DNA of 64,000 nucleotides from NCBI RefSeq assembly GCF_030285665.1, contig NZ_CP127295.1, forward strand, positions 7,750,001-7,814,000. The letters are read 5' to 3'. The notes under the pieces are model-generated. The model was not told the origin of the DNA. It saw only the letters and a program-made list of their open reading frames with translations, and ran no database searches. This DNA is from Amycolatopsis mongoliensis. GTDB taxonomy: Bacteria; Actinomycetota; Actinomycetes; Mycobacteriales; Pseudonocardiaceae. Shown here piece after piece: positions 57,401 to 64,000 of this stretch. A program made the position numbers and the translations under genes. Numbering within the stretch: position 1 is the stretch's first letter; each line of letters starts with the position of its first letter.

Positions 57401-58289
57401 CAGCAGCGGCGCGGGCCCGGCCGGCGACGGTGCCGCCGAAGCGGCCGCCATCGGACTGGACCGCCACTCCGTCGTCCTCCTGGTCGGCGGCGCCAAGGGC
57501 ATCACGGCCCGGTTCGCCACCACCCTGGCCGGGGCGACCCGCTGCCGTGTGGAACTCCTCGGCCGGACGCCCGCCCCCGCCACCGAGGACGAGTATCCGC
57601 AGGCGAAAGACGCCAAGGAACTGCGCGGTGCCCTCATCGAGGCCGGGCTGAAGAGCCCCGCGGAGATCGAGAAGACCGTCCGGCGCCTCGAGAGCGAACG
57701 CGAAGTCCGGAAGACCCTCCGGCAGCTCGAAGCCCTCGGCAGCCCGGTGCGCTACCAGTCCGTCGACATGCTCGACGCCGAAGCCGTGCACCGCGCGGTC
57801 AAGGAGATCCACGCCGAGTACGGCCGCCTCGACGGCATCGTCTACGCGGCCGGCGTGATCGAGGACAAGCTCGTCGCCGACAAGACGCCGGAGTCGTTCG
57901 CCCGCGTCTACACCACCAAGGTGGACGGCGCGCGCACGCTCCTGGAAGCGACCGCCGACCTGCCCGACGAGCCGAAGTTCGTGGTGCTGTTCGGCAGCAT
58001 CGCCGCCACCCTCGGCAACCGCGGCCAGTCGGACTACGCCGCCGCCAACGACGCCCTCGAAGCCCTCGGCCGGCGATGGCCCGCCGGGCGCGCGGTGACC
58101 GTCCACTGGGGACCGTGGGCGCCGACCGGCGACCACGACGGCATGGTGACGCCCGCGCTGATGCGCGACTACGCCCGCCGCGGCATCGAGCTGATCGACC
58201 CGGAGGAGGGCACCCTCGGCCTGCTGCGCGAGCTGGCCTGGGGCCGCCCGGACGTCTCCGCCGTCGTCCACACCGCCTCGGGCTGGTGA
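51474..58289 (+). CDS. Type I polyketide synthase: NPD-NPD-KS-AT-ACP-ACP-KR (PUFA/HglE-like)
   Basis: A 2271-aa protein from ATG 51474 (GGGAG 5 nt upstream). Two nitronate-monooxygenase/PfaD-like FMN barrels come first: residues about 10-260 (GHECGGRTG from 123, AGGIG) and 275-600 (SECGGHVG from 405, AGGIHD from 446). The ketosynthase (about 636-1080) has C821, H956 and H996. The acyltransferase (about 1180-1490) has S1268 in GHSYGE. Two nearly identical carrier domains carry S1660 and S1753 in IDSIKRAE. The ketoreductase (about 2000-2260) has GGAKGI from 2005 and Y2188. DSIKR carrier domains and an ER-like barrel are marks of PUFA synthases. Linkers before both ACPs are encoded by palindromic repeats. 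It ends 5 bp before the second synthase. Confidence 0.88.
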   Translation: MRVSKADRGSADLIVAVSPVRWPSARGVAAAARGGGLGVLDLTGGTAADELALLREWGVPAFGVRLTGAVADLPEAATTVLLTEDSPCTAGDFPGRRVLAEVTSRASAARAVAAGAHGLLARGHECGGRTGELSTFVLLQALLADEALDVPVWAAGGIGPHTAAAAVAGGAAGVVIDTQLALLPEAELPSALTRALTGLDGSETTVVDGVRRLARHGSEPVEAGQDVFLATRFRDRWGTVTAAARGLADAIGEALRAETPVLGPGSAGSRALGTALPIAQGPMTRVSDQPAFAAEVAAGGALPFIALALSGPEQTRDVLERTRASVGGAPWGVGVLGFAAEDVKAAQLEVIRELRPTHAIIAGGRPAQAAALEDAGIATFLHVPSPGLLKQFLEAGARKFVFEGSECGGHVGPRTSFPLWEAQLGVLADFLAATPDAAPDLQLLFAGGIHDKRSAAMVAALAAPVAARGAAIGVLMGTAYLFTREAVDAGAVLPLFQRSLLGAEHTDLLETAPGHATRCVRSPFTEEYAAIKADLAAQGVPSRDAWEKLEQLNVGRLRLASKGIERVGAELRDVGEDRQLAEGMFMAGEVAVLRSAVTTVADLHTAVGEGANAFLRERAAAFGITTPEPPAPAPLDIAIVGMACMFPQAPDLATFWANVLAGADAVTEVPPQRWDTSLYYDPDGQGERTPSRWGGFLPEIGFDPLQYGIPPSSLASIEPVQLLALEAAHRALADAGYADRAFDRARTSVVFGAEAGSDLSNAMTLRSVLPSYVGELPSELDERLPRITEDSFPGVLANVIAGRIANRLDLGGANYTVDAACASSLTAVDVACKELTAGTSDLVLCGGADLHNGINDYLLFASAHALSPTGRSATFDSAADGIALGEGVACVALKRLADAERDGDRVYAVIKGVGAASDGRALGLTAPRPEGQHTALTRAYRNAGVSPASVGLVEAHGTGTVVGDRTELGTLTKVFTEAGAAPGSCTIGSVKSQIGHTKCAAGLAGLIKTALALHTGVKPPTLHLSSPNAAWDAATSPFVFQTAAQPWAAPAAERIAGVSAFGFGGTNFHVVLGAHDSVPPAQTAQEWPAELFLFTTDAAVRDLLALASDVPAGRQPWRLRDLALSASRRAEAAGGRVRLAIVASTVDELTGVLRQALSGQDAPGLYRAGDEEPGDVAVLFPGQGSQRPGMFAELFVAFPELQRYLRLDPPTADVVFGPAVFGEPARQALAERVTDTRVAQPALGLAGLAAFRLLTRAGVRPAMLGGHSYGELTALAASGTFTPEALLHASHARAAAILGAIPDGDPGAMAAVAASAAVVDSVLGASDVVLANHNSPEQTVISGPTADVEAAVSQLRAAGLGAKRIPVACAFHSPLVAAAGETFGRALDAIGVVRPAVPVYGNRTAGPYPADPDEIRGELAAQVGSPVRFVEQVEAMYAAGARVFVEAGPGAVLTRQVGAILGDRPHRTVGFEQPGRRGLPGFLGALAQLAVAGVPVETGWLFRGRDAVDAATAPRPKRPGWTVDGHLLRTADGTIPAGALRPASRVSLSVASAPETATSEAMVADFLRTSREMIAAQRDVLLGFLGSEAPPALAVPERPNVALVASDAPNATLGASDAPNATLGRSVLETIVEVIGERTGYPVEMIEPDLDLEADLSIDSIKRAEIAGELATRLGLAGGDVEEFAKARTAAAIAELIGEQRPNVALVASDAPNATLGRSVLETIVEVIGERTGYPVEMIEPDLDLEADLSIDSIKRAEIAGELTVRLGTGEVEELAKARTAAGIAELLGTGGTEPATDEPPTVEPSVDHPEPQPVIVAPKRYLMTEADLAPATAPDIAGRRFLILGTGPRAEALRAELTAHGAEAAIGDDVRPGFDGYLHLPEGDSVLPAAFPQYRAALAEHPRWLLTAGPAEGLRGFYRSVSREYPDTLARVVEGAEAAELVAELSTVDREPVVIRNGHARRGLRPEAHDLGLLGSSGAGPAGDGAAEAAAIGLDRHSVVLLVGGAKGITARFATTLAGATRCRVELLGRTPAPATEDEYPQAKDAKELRGALIEAGLKSPAEIEKTVRRLESEREVRKTLRQLEALGSPVRYQSVDMLDAEAVHRAVKEIHAEYGRLDGIVYAAGVIEDKLVADKTPESFARVYTTKVDGARTLLEATADLPDEPKFVVLFGSIAATLGNRGQSDYAAANDALEALGRRWPAGRAVTVHWGPWAPTGDHDGMVTPALMRDYARRGIELIDPEEGTLGLLRELAWGRPDVSAVVHTASGW
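56262..56350. repeat. Intragenic palindromic repeat, copy 1 (before ACP1)
   Basis: Arms GAGCGCCCCAATGTGGCGTT (56262-56281) and 56331-56350 are perfectly complementary. Between them the unit TGCGTCTGACGCACCGAACG is present twice, each with its own small dyad GGTGCGTC-T-GACGCACC. Read in frame it encodes RPNVALVASDAPNATLG plus a second ASDAPNATLG, a low-complexity linker between AT and ACP1. Confidence 0.9.
56573..56627. repeat. Intragenic palindromic repeat, copy 2 (between ACP1 and ACP2)
   Basis: Arms 56573-56590 and 56610-56627 are perfectly complementary (18 bp). The centre TTGCGTCTGACGCA matches copy 1, with one instead of two inner units. It encodes RPNVALVASDAPNATLG in the same frame as copy 1. 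The bases after both copies are nearly identical through the ACP, so repeat and ACP were duplicated together (279-bp distance between the two carrier serines). Confidence 0.9.
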
Positions 58290-58294
58290 CGCCG

Positions 58295-61200
58295 ATGCCG
58301 GACCCCGTGGCCATCGTCGGGATGTCGGTGCTGCTGCCCGGCGCCCCGGACCTCGCGGCGTACTGGCGCAACGTCGCCGGCGGCGTCGACGCGATCACCG
58401 AGGTGCCGCCGGAGAAGTGGGACAGCCTCCACTACGCGCCGGACGAGCGGCGCGCCGACCGCGTCTACTGCCGGCGCGGCGGGTTCGTCGACGAACTGGC
58501 CGAAGTGGACGTCACCGGGTTCGGGATCATGCCGAACTCCGTGCCGGCCACTGAACCCGACCAGCTGATCGCGCTGCGGGTCGCGGCGCAGGCCGTCGCG
58601 GACGCGGGCGGCCCGGACCGGCTCCCGGCGGACCGCGCGAAGGTCGGCGTCGTGCTCGGCCGCGGCGGCTACCTGACACCCGGGCTGGTCCGGCTCGACC
58701 AGCGCGTCCGGACCGCGAGCCAGCTCGTCCGCACCCTCGGCGAGCTGCTGCCCGACCTCGACCAGTCCCGGCTCGACGCCGTCCGGCAGGCCTTCACCGA
58801 CCAGCTCGGCCCGGAGGCACCCGAGTCCGCGATCGGGCTCGTGCCGAACCTGGCCGCGTCGCGGCTGGCCAACCGCCTCGACCTGCGCGGACCGGCGTAC
58901 ACGGTGGATGCCGCGTGCGCGTCCTCGCTGATCGCCGTCGACCACGCCGTGCGGGAACTGGCCACCGGCCGCTGTGACGTCGTGCTCGCCGGCGGCGTCC
59001 ACCACTGCCACGACATCACGTTCTGGAGCGTGTTCACCCAGCTCGGCGCGCTGTCGCCGAGCGAGCGCATCCGGCCGTTCCACCGCGACGCCGACGGCGT
59101 GCTGATCGGCGAGGGCACCGGGATCGTGGTGCTCAAGCGCCTGGCCGACGCCGAGCGGGACGGTGACCGCGTCTACGCCGTGATCACCGGCACCGGCGTC
59201 GCCTCCGACGGGCGCACCGCGAGCCTGGCCAACCCGGACTCCGGCGGTCAGGTCCGCGCGGTGCGCCAGGCGTGGGCGGCCGCGGGCCTGGACCCGGCCG
59301 CCCCGGACTCGATCGGGCTCCTCGAAGCGCACGGCACCGCGACCCCGGCCGGCGACGCGGCCGAACTCGCGACCCTGGAAGAGGTCTTCGGCAGTGCGGG
59401 AGCCGCGGTACTCGGGTCGGTCAAGTCGATGATCGGGCACACGATGCCCGCCGCCGGGATCGCCGGCCTGGTCAAGGCCGCCCTGGCCGTGCACCACGGC
59501 GTCCTGCTGCCCACCCTGCACTGCGACGACCCGCACCCGATGCTCGCCAAGACCCGCTTCTCCACTTTGGACACGGCGCGGCCGTGGGACGCGGCGGTGC
59601 GCCGGGCCGGGGTCAACGCGTTCGGGTTCGGCGGGATCAACGCCCACGTCGTGCTCGAACAGGCCCCTGGCCGCCGGGTGTCCGCAGCCGTCGTCCGGGA
59701 GCCGGAGCGGGTGCTGCGGCTCGCCGCGCGATCGGTCGGCGAGCTGCGCGACCTGCTCGACCGGCCCGGGGCGCGGGGGACCGGCGACGGTCCCGTCCGG
59801 CTCGGCATCGTCGACCCGACGGAGAAGCGGCTGGCCCTGGCCCGCAAGGCGGTGGCCCGCGGGCGGTCCTGGCGCGGCCGCAACGACGTCTGGTTCGCCG
59901 ACCGCCCGCTGCTCGGGCCGGGTGGCGGGAAGCTGGCCTTCGTCTTCCCCGGCCTGGAGTCGGAACTGGCGCTCAACTGCGGCGACGTGGCCCGCCACTT
60001 CGGGCTGCCCTGGGACCACGACGACGTCGAGGTCGGTGACGTCGGCCGCCAGGGCACCGCCGTGTTCGAACTGGGCCGGCTGCTGAACTCCGCACTCGGC
60101 CGGATGGGCGTCACCCCGGACGCCGTGGCCGGGCACAGCCTGGGGGAGTGGACGGCGATGGCCGTCGCCGGCGTGCACGCCGAAGCCGAGGTCGACGCGT
60201 TCCTCGCCGGGTTCGACCCGGACGCGCTGGTCGTCCCCGGCCTCGCCTTCGCCGCGATCGGCGCACCTGCGCCCCGGGTGCTCGAAGAACTGGCCGGCCG
60301 CGACGACGTCGTGCTTTCCCACGACAACTCGCCGAACCAGGCCATGGTCTGCGGCCCGGCGGCCGAGGTCGGCGAGCTCGTGACGCGCTTCCGCGACGCC
60401 GGGATCGTCGCGCAGGTGCTGCCGTTCAAGTCCGGGTTCCACACGCCGATGCTGCGGCCCTACCTCGACCCGATCCGCGACGCGGCCGCCCGGTTCACCC
60501 TGCACCCGCCGACGCGGCCGATCTGGTCGGCGACGACGGTGTCGGAGTACCCCGCCGCCGAGGCGGACGTGCGCGAGCTGTTCGTGCGGCACCTGCTGGA
60601 ACCGGTCCGGTTCCGGCCGCTCGTGCGCGCGATGCACGCGGCCGGGTTCCGGGCGTTCGTGCAGGTCGGCGCGGGCCAGCTCGGCTCGCTGGTCGGCGAC
60701 ACCCTGCACGGCGAGGACCACCTGGTCGTCGCGGCGCACTCCGCGCACCGGCCCGGCCTCGCCCAGCTGCGCCGGGTCGCGACCGCACTGTGGGCCGACG
60801 GGGCCGACATCGACTTCACGCGGCTGCCCGGCGACCGCCCGGCCCCGCACCGCGCCGTCAAGCTCGATCTCGGCGGCCACCTGATCTCCCTGGACGACGA
60901 GGTCCGCGCGCGCATCGCGCTGCCGGCCGGCCGGAAGTCCACTGTGGACGACCTGGCCGGGAAGGGACCGCTGGCGGCGGAGTTCGCCGCCCTGCTGGCC
61001 GACACCGCCGAGCTGGCGTCCACTGTGCTCTCGAGCCCGGCGCGGCGCCCGGCGCCGAAGCAGCTTCCGGCGCCGAAGGAGCTGGACACGACGCTGACGG
61101 TGTCCGTCGAGGCCATGCCGTACCTGCTCGACCACTGCTTCTTCAAGCAGCCGCCGCAGGCCGACCCGGGTGACCGCTGGCCGGTGGTGCCGGCCACCAC

Positions 61201-62593
61201 GGTGATCGACCACCTGATGGGCTTCGCCGAGCAGGCCGCGCCCGGCCGCCGGGCCGTCGCGGTGCACGACGTCCGGCTGACCCAGTGGATCACGGCGGTG
61301 CCGGCGGTCACCGTCGGCGTGCGCGTCCGGCCGCTGGGGCCCTCCCGCGTGCTCGCGGCCCTCGACGGCTACTCGCAGGCCACCGTCGAACTCGCCCCGG
61401 CGTATCCGGCGGACGCACCCGCGCCGTGGCGGTTCCCCGCGTCGGCGGAGCAGGTGCCCGAGACCACGGCGGCCCAGCTCTACGACGAACGCTGGATGTT
61501 CCACGGCCCGCTCTTCCAGGGCGTCACCGAGCTGACCGCGGTCGGCGAGCGGCACGTCCGGTCCGTGCTCACGACGCCCGCCGCGCCCGGCGCGCTGCTC
61601 GACAACGTCGGCCAGGTGCTCGGCTACTGGATCATGTCCCGGTTGACCGAGCGCACCACCGTCTTCCCGGTCGGCATGCGCGAGATCCGGTTCCACGGCC
61701 CGCACCCGGCACCGGGGGAGCGCCTGGAGTGCCTCGTCAAGATCACGGCCCTGACCGACGAGTTCCTCGACGCCGACATGCAGCTCGTCCACGACGGACA
61801 GGTCTGGGCCGAGTTCACCGGCTGGCGCGACCGCCGCTTCGACAGCACCCCGCACATCCGCCAGGCCGACCGCACGCCGGAACGCTCGACGCTTTCGTAC
61901 GAGCAGCCGGGCGGCTGGGCACTGGTCCACGAGCAGTGGCCGGACCTCGCCACCCGCGAGCTGATCATGCGCAACTACCTCGCGGGTGCCGAACGCGACG
62001 CCTACGACCACCGTCCGCCGCGGGGCCGGCGCCAGTGGCTGCTGGGCCGGATCGCGGCGAAGGACGCCGTCCGCCACCTGCTGTGGGCCGGCGGCGAATC
62101 CGAGATGTTCCCGGCCGAGCTGCGGATCGGCAACGACGACGTGGGCCGTCCGCACGCGACCGGGGCGTACGGCCGCGAGCTGCCGTCGCTGACGGTTTCG
62201 CTGGCCCACCGCGGCGAAGTCGGGGTGGCGATCGCCCGGCACGGGCGCTGCGGCATCGACGTCGAAGAGGTCGGCCCGCGCGCGGGGTCCACTGTGGACG
62301 CCGCACTGGGTGCCGGTGAACAGGCCCTGTTCGCCGGCCTGACCGGCGACCCGGAGCGCTGGTTCGCCCGCTTCTGGACCGCCAAGGAAGCCGTGGCGAA
62401 GCTGCTCGGCACCGGCCTGCGCGGTGAGCCCCGGGACTTCGAGGTCATCGCCGCGGCGCCGGACGCGCTCACCGTCCGCGCGGCCGGAGCCGACCACGCC
62501 GTGCACTGCGCCGACGTCGACAGCCTTCCCGGCGCGCCGCCGCGCCGCTACGTCGTCGCCTGGACCGAAGAGACGAAGGAGACCGCCGAATGA
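58295..62593 (+). CDS. Type I polyketide synthase: KS-AT-DH with C-terminal phosphopantetheinyl transferase
   Basis: A 1432-aa protein. The ketosynthase has C208 (DAACASS), H346 (HGTAT) and H382 (GHTMPAAG), a full catalytic triad, so it is not a chain-length-factor type. The acyltransferase carries S615 in GHSLGE. A double-hotdog dehydratase follows with H947 in LLDHCFF and D1103 in ALLDNVGQ, plus HGPLFQG. The last 230 residues are an Sfp-type phosphopantetheinyl transferase (D1322 in GIDVEEV, K1364/E1365 in WTAKEAVAKLLG). It can thus activate the ACPs of the same system. A GTG at 58286 would overlap the previous stop; ATG 58295 is used here. It overlaps the ACP gene by 4 bp. Confidence 0.88.
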   Translation: MPDPVAIVGMSVLLPGAPDLAAYWRNVAGGVDAITEVPPEKWDSLHYAPDERRADRVYCRRGGFVDELAEVDVTGFGIMPNSVPATEPDQLIALRVAAQAVADAGGPDRLPADRAKVGVVLGRGGYLTPGLVRLDQRVRTASQLVRTLGELLPDLDQSRLDAVRQAFTDQLGPEAPESAIGLVPNLAASRLANRLDLRGPAYTVDAACASSLIAVDHAVRELATGRCDVVLAGGVHHCHDITFWSVFTQLGALSPSERIRPFHRDADGVLIGEGTGIVVLKRLADAERDGDRVYAVITGTGVASDGRTASLANPDSGGQVRAVRQAWAAAGLDPAAPDSIGLLEAHGTATPAGDAAELATLEEVFGSAGAAVLGSVKSMIGHTMPAAGIAGLVKAALAVHHGVLLPTLHCDDPHPMLAKTRFSTLDTARPWDAAVRRAGVNAFGFGGINAHVVLEQAPGRRVSAAVVREPERVLRLAARSVGELRDLLDRPGARGTGDGPVRLGIVDPTEKRLALARKAVARGRSWRGRNDVWFADRPLLGPGGGKLAFVFPGLESELALNCGDVARHFGLPWDHDDVEVGDVGRQGTAVFELGRLLNSALGRMGVTPDAVAGHSLGEWTAMAVAGVHAEAEVDAFLAGFDPDALVVPGLAFAAIGAPAPRVLEELAGRDDVVLSHDNSPNQAMVCGPAAEVGELVTRFRDAGIVAQVLPFKSGFHTPMLRPYLDPIRDAAARFTLHPPTRPIWSATTVSEYPAAEADVRELFVRHLLEPVRFRPLVRAMHAAGFRAFVQVGAGQLGSLVGDTLHGEDHLVVAAHSAHRPGLAQLRRVATALWADGADIDFTRLPGDRPAPHRAVKLDLGGHLISLDDEVRARIALPAGRKSTVDDLAGKGPLAAEFAALLADTAELASTVLSSPARRPAPKQLPAPKELDTTLTVSVEAMPYLLDHCFFKQPPQADPGDRWPVVPATTVIDHLMGFAEQAAPGRRAVAVHDVRLTQWITAVPAVTVGVRVRPLGPSRVLAALDGYSQATVELAPAYPADAPAPWRFPASAEQVPETTAAQLYDERWMFHGPLFQGVTELTAVGERHVRSVLTTPAAPGALLDNVGQVLGYWIMSRLTERTTVFPVGMREIRFHGPHPAPGERLECLVKITALTDEFLDADMQLVHDGQVWAEFTGWRDRRFDSTPHIRQADRTPERSTLSYEQPGGWALVHEQWPDLATRELIMRNYLAGAERDAYDHRPPRGRRQWLLGRIAAKDAVRHLLWAGGESEMFPAELRIGNDDVGRPHATGAYGRELPSLTVSLAHRGEVGVAIARHGRCGIDVEEVGPRAGSTVDAALGAGEQALFAGLTGDPERWFARFWTAKEAVAKLLGTGLRGEPRDFEVIAAAPDALTVRAAGADHAVHCADVDSLPGAPPRRYVVAWTEETKETAE

Positions 62594-62895
62594 GCATCGA
62601 GACCACGGCCACGGACGAGGCGACCGTCCTCGCGCAGCTCAGCGGCATGCTGCAGGAGCTGCTCGAGGAATACGGCCTCGACGACGCCGAGATCACCATG
62701 GAGACGACCTTCCACGACGACCTCGAGCTGGAGAGCGTCGACCTGGTGGCCCTGTCCGGGCAGCTGCGCGAGCACTACGGCGAGCGCGTCAACTTCGCGA
62801 CGTTCATCGCCGAGCGCGACCTCGAGGAGATCATCGCGCTGACGGTCGGCGAGCTCGTCCGCCACATCGTCGCCTCGCTGCGGGCGACGGCGTGA
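62590..62895 (+). CDS. Free-standing acyl carrier protein
   Basis: A 101-aa carrier protein. The phosphopantetheine Ser is S49 in DDLELESVDLVAL, with Glu instead of the usual Asp before the Ser. Length, acidity and three-helix pattern are normal. ATGA overlap with the synthase before it and GTGA overlap with the hydrolase after it show strict co-expression. It may take the finished chain from the synthases or carry a special starter. Confidence 0.88.
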   Translation: MSIETTATDEATVLAQLSGMLQELLEEYGLDDAEITMETTFHDDLELESVDLVALSGQLREHYGERVNFATFIAERDLEEIIALTVGELVRHIVASLRATA

Positions 62896-63698
62896 GCCGG
62901 ATCCGCGCGGGCGAGCTGGACGTGCACGTCCAGCGCCTGACCCCGGAGGTGCCGCTCGACGGGGACGCGCCGATCGTCGTGTGCGTGCACGGGCTGCTCA
63001 CCGACAGCCTCGCCAGCTACTACTTCACGCTCGGCCCGGCGTTCGCCGAGCGCGGGCTCGACGTGCTGATGTACGACCTGCGCGGGCACGGCCGCACGAC
63101 CCGCCCGGAGTCCGGCTACCACCTGGAGGAGTTCGTCGGCGACCTCGTCGCGGTCCTCGACGCGACGGGCGTCACGCGGCCGGTGCACGTCGTCGGCAAC
63201 TCGTTCGGCGCGTCGGTGGCGTTCGGGCTGGCCGCGGCCCGGCCGGACCGGGTCGCCAGCGTCATCGTGATCGAAGGCGAACCGCCGACGCAGGAGTGGA
63301 CGCGGCACATGGCCGACGGGCTCGCCGACGCGAAGACCCGGCTGGCGATCGACGAGGTGATCGGCTGGATCGCCGACAACCACGGCGCGCACACCGCGCG
63401 GCTGTCGAAGGCGGCGAACAAGATCCTCCAGACCACCACGATCGCCGAGGACATCCCGCGCAGCGCGACGATCGCCGCCGACCTCTCGGCCGTGCGCTGC
63501 CCGGTGTTCGCGATCTTCGGCGGCGATTCGGGACTCTCCGCGCAGGTGCCGCACTTCGAGTCGCACCTGGACCCCTGCCGCTGTGTCGTGCTGCCCGACC
63601 AGGGTCACTCGGTACTGGTCGAGCGGACCGCCGAGACGATCGACCTGATCTTCGACTGGGTCCGCGACACCTCGCGCGTCCCGGCCCGGGTGCGGTAG
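62892..63698 (+). CDS. Alpha/beta hydrolase (thioesterase-like)
   Basis: A 268-aa protein. The oxyanion region is VCVHGLLTDS, the nucleophile elbow GNSFGAS (Ser about residue 107), and the catalytic His lies in LPDQGHSVLVE near the C-terminus. The acid is probably the Asp in FGGDSGLS. No signal peptide. GTG 62892 overlaps the ACP stop. It most likely releases or edits the polyketide chain. Confidence 0.83.
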   Translation: MSRIRAGELDVHVQRLTPEVPLDGDAPIVVCVHGLLTDSLASYYFTLGPAFAERGLDVLMYDLRGHGRTTRPESGYHLEEFVGDLVAVLDATGVTRPVHVVGNSFGASVAFGLAAARPDRVASVIVIEGEPPTQEWTRHMADGLADAKTRLAIDEVIGWIADNHGAHTARLSKAANKILQTTTIAEDIPRSATIAADLSAVRCPVFAIFGGDSGLSAQVPHFESHLDPCRCVVLPDQGHSVLVERTAETIDLIFDWVRDTSRVPARVR

Positions 63699-64000
63699 TG
63701 GCCCGGTTCCTGTTCGTCGTCCCGCCGCTGGTCGGGCACGTCAACCCGGCCGCCGGCGTCGCGGCCGAGCTCGCCGCGCGCGGGCACGAGGTCGCCTGGG
63801 CCGGCCACGAGGAGCTGCTGTGGCAGCTGGCCGGCCCGGCCGCGCTCGTCTTCTCCTGCGGCGTGCCGGCCGGCGCCCCGGAGCGCCCGGCCGGGCTCAA
63901 GGGACCGGCCGCGCTGCGGTTCCTCTGGGAGGACTTCCTCGTCCCGCTGGCCGACGCGATGGCCCCCGGCGTGGACGCCGCGATCGACGCGTTCGCGCCG
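63698..64000 (+). CDS. Glycosyltransferase, MGT/GT1 family (3' partial)
   Basis: The open frame from GTG 63698 runs to the window end (101 residues seen). The start VARFLFVVPPLVGHVNPAAG, followed by AAELAARGHEVAWAGHEELL, is the acceptor-side N-terminus of macrolide/UGT-type glycosyltransferases. It overlaps the hydrolase stop by 1 bp. It suggests that the lipid product is glycosylated. Confidence 0.82.
   Translation, partial: MARFLFVVPPLVGHVNPAAGVAAELAARGHEVAWAGHEELLWQLAGPAALVFSCGVPAGAPERPAGLKGPAALRFLWEDFLVPLADAMAPGVDAAIDAFAP

Noticed and set aside
58169..62506. A 1445-codon open frame on the minus strand opposite the second synthase
   Set aside because: Shadow of the KS-AT-DH-PPTase gene; low-complexity translation and no domain.

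Overview
The window is 64 kb of very GC-rich DNA with tight gene packing, ATGA/GTGA stop-start overlaps, many GTG starts and GGAGG ribosome binding sites. The gene families (OFA transporter, NarL-type two-component systems, NrtR, HglE/PUFA-like polyketide synthase) point to a filamentous actinomycete. A member of the Pseudonocardiales such as Amycolatopsis is my inference, not something the sequence proves. I saw no tRNA, rRNA, CRISPR array, transposase or phage gene.

Region 1 (1-13108) is a one-carbon/oxalate module: a ThDP oxalyl-CoA decarboxylase/2-hydroxyacyl-CoA lyase (5' end outside the window), a formyl-CoA transferase-like enzyme, an NDP-forming acyl-CoA synthetase and an oxalate/formate-type transporter. 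A GntR/FCD regulator then stands divergent from a second operon encoding a ketopantoate-reductase-like enzyme and an NAD-linked formate dehydrogenase. The formate dehydrogenase alpha subunit is split over two genes placed at opposite ends of the operon. Read together, formyl-CoA made by the first enzyme becomes formate, which is oxidised to CO2 with NADH formation.

Region 2 (13283-16894) is a LuxR-type two-component system followed by an ABC exporter. Region 3 (17126-27903) is purine-to-glycerate catabolism: hydroxypyruvate isomerase, tartronate semialdehyde reductase and glyoxylate carboligase, then a three-subunit xanthine dehydrogenase, guanine deaminase, purine permease, a small allophanate-hydrolase-related protein and glycerate kinase. 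Uricase and the allantoin enzymes are not here.

Region 4 (27899-50669) is mixed accessory content: an aldo/keto reductase remnant next to a TetR gene; a secreted GH15 enzyme with a strong operator; an NrtR gene with two perfect operators facing an SPFH/NAD-kinase-like operon and three unrecognised membrane proteins; a PadR-controlled ABC exporter; a flavin monooxygenase facing a TetR regulator that carries a second HTH; a frameshifted GH2 beta-galactosidase with its LacI regulator; glutaminase; an amino-acid permease; and a DauR-like regulator with a threonine-synthase-like enzyme.

Region 5 (51474-64000, open at the right edge) is a compact PUFA/heterocyst-glycolipid-like polyketide locus. 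The first synthase has two nitronate-monooxygenase-like barrels followed by KS-AT-ACP-ACP-KR. The second is KS-AT-DH with a phosphopantetheinyl transferase domain fused at its C-terminus. A free ACP, an alpha/beta hydrolase and a glycosyltransferase follow with overlapping starts. The linkers before the two ACPs are encoded by long palindromic repeats inserted in frame. Related-looking perfect hairpins lie in several intergenic spaces of the window.
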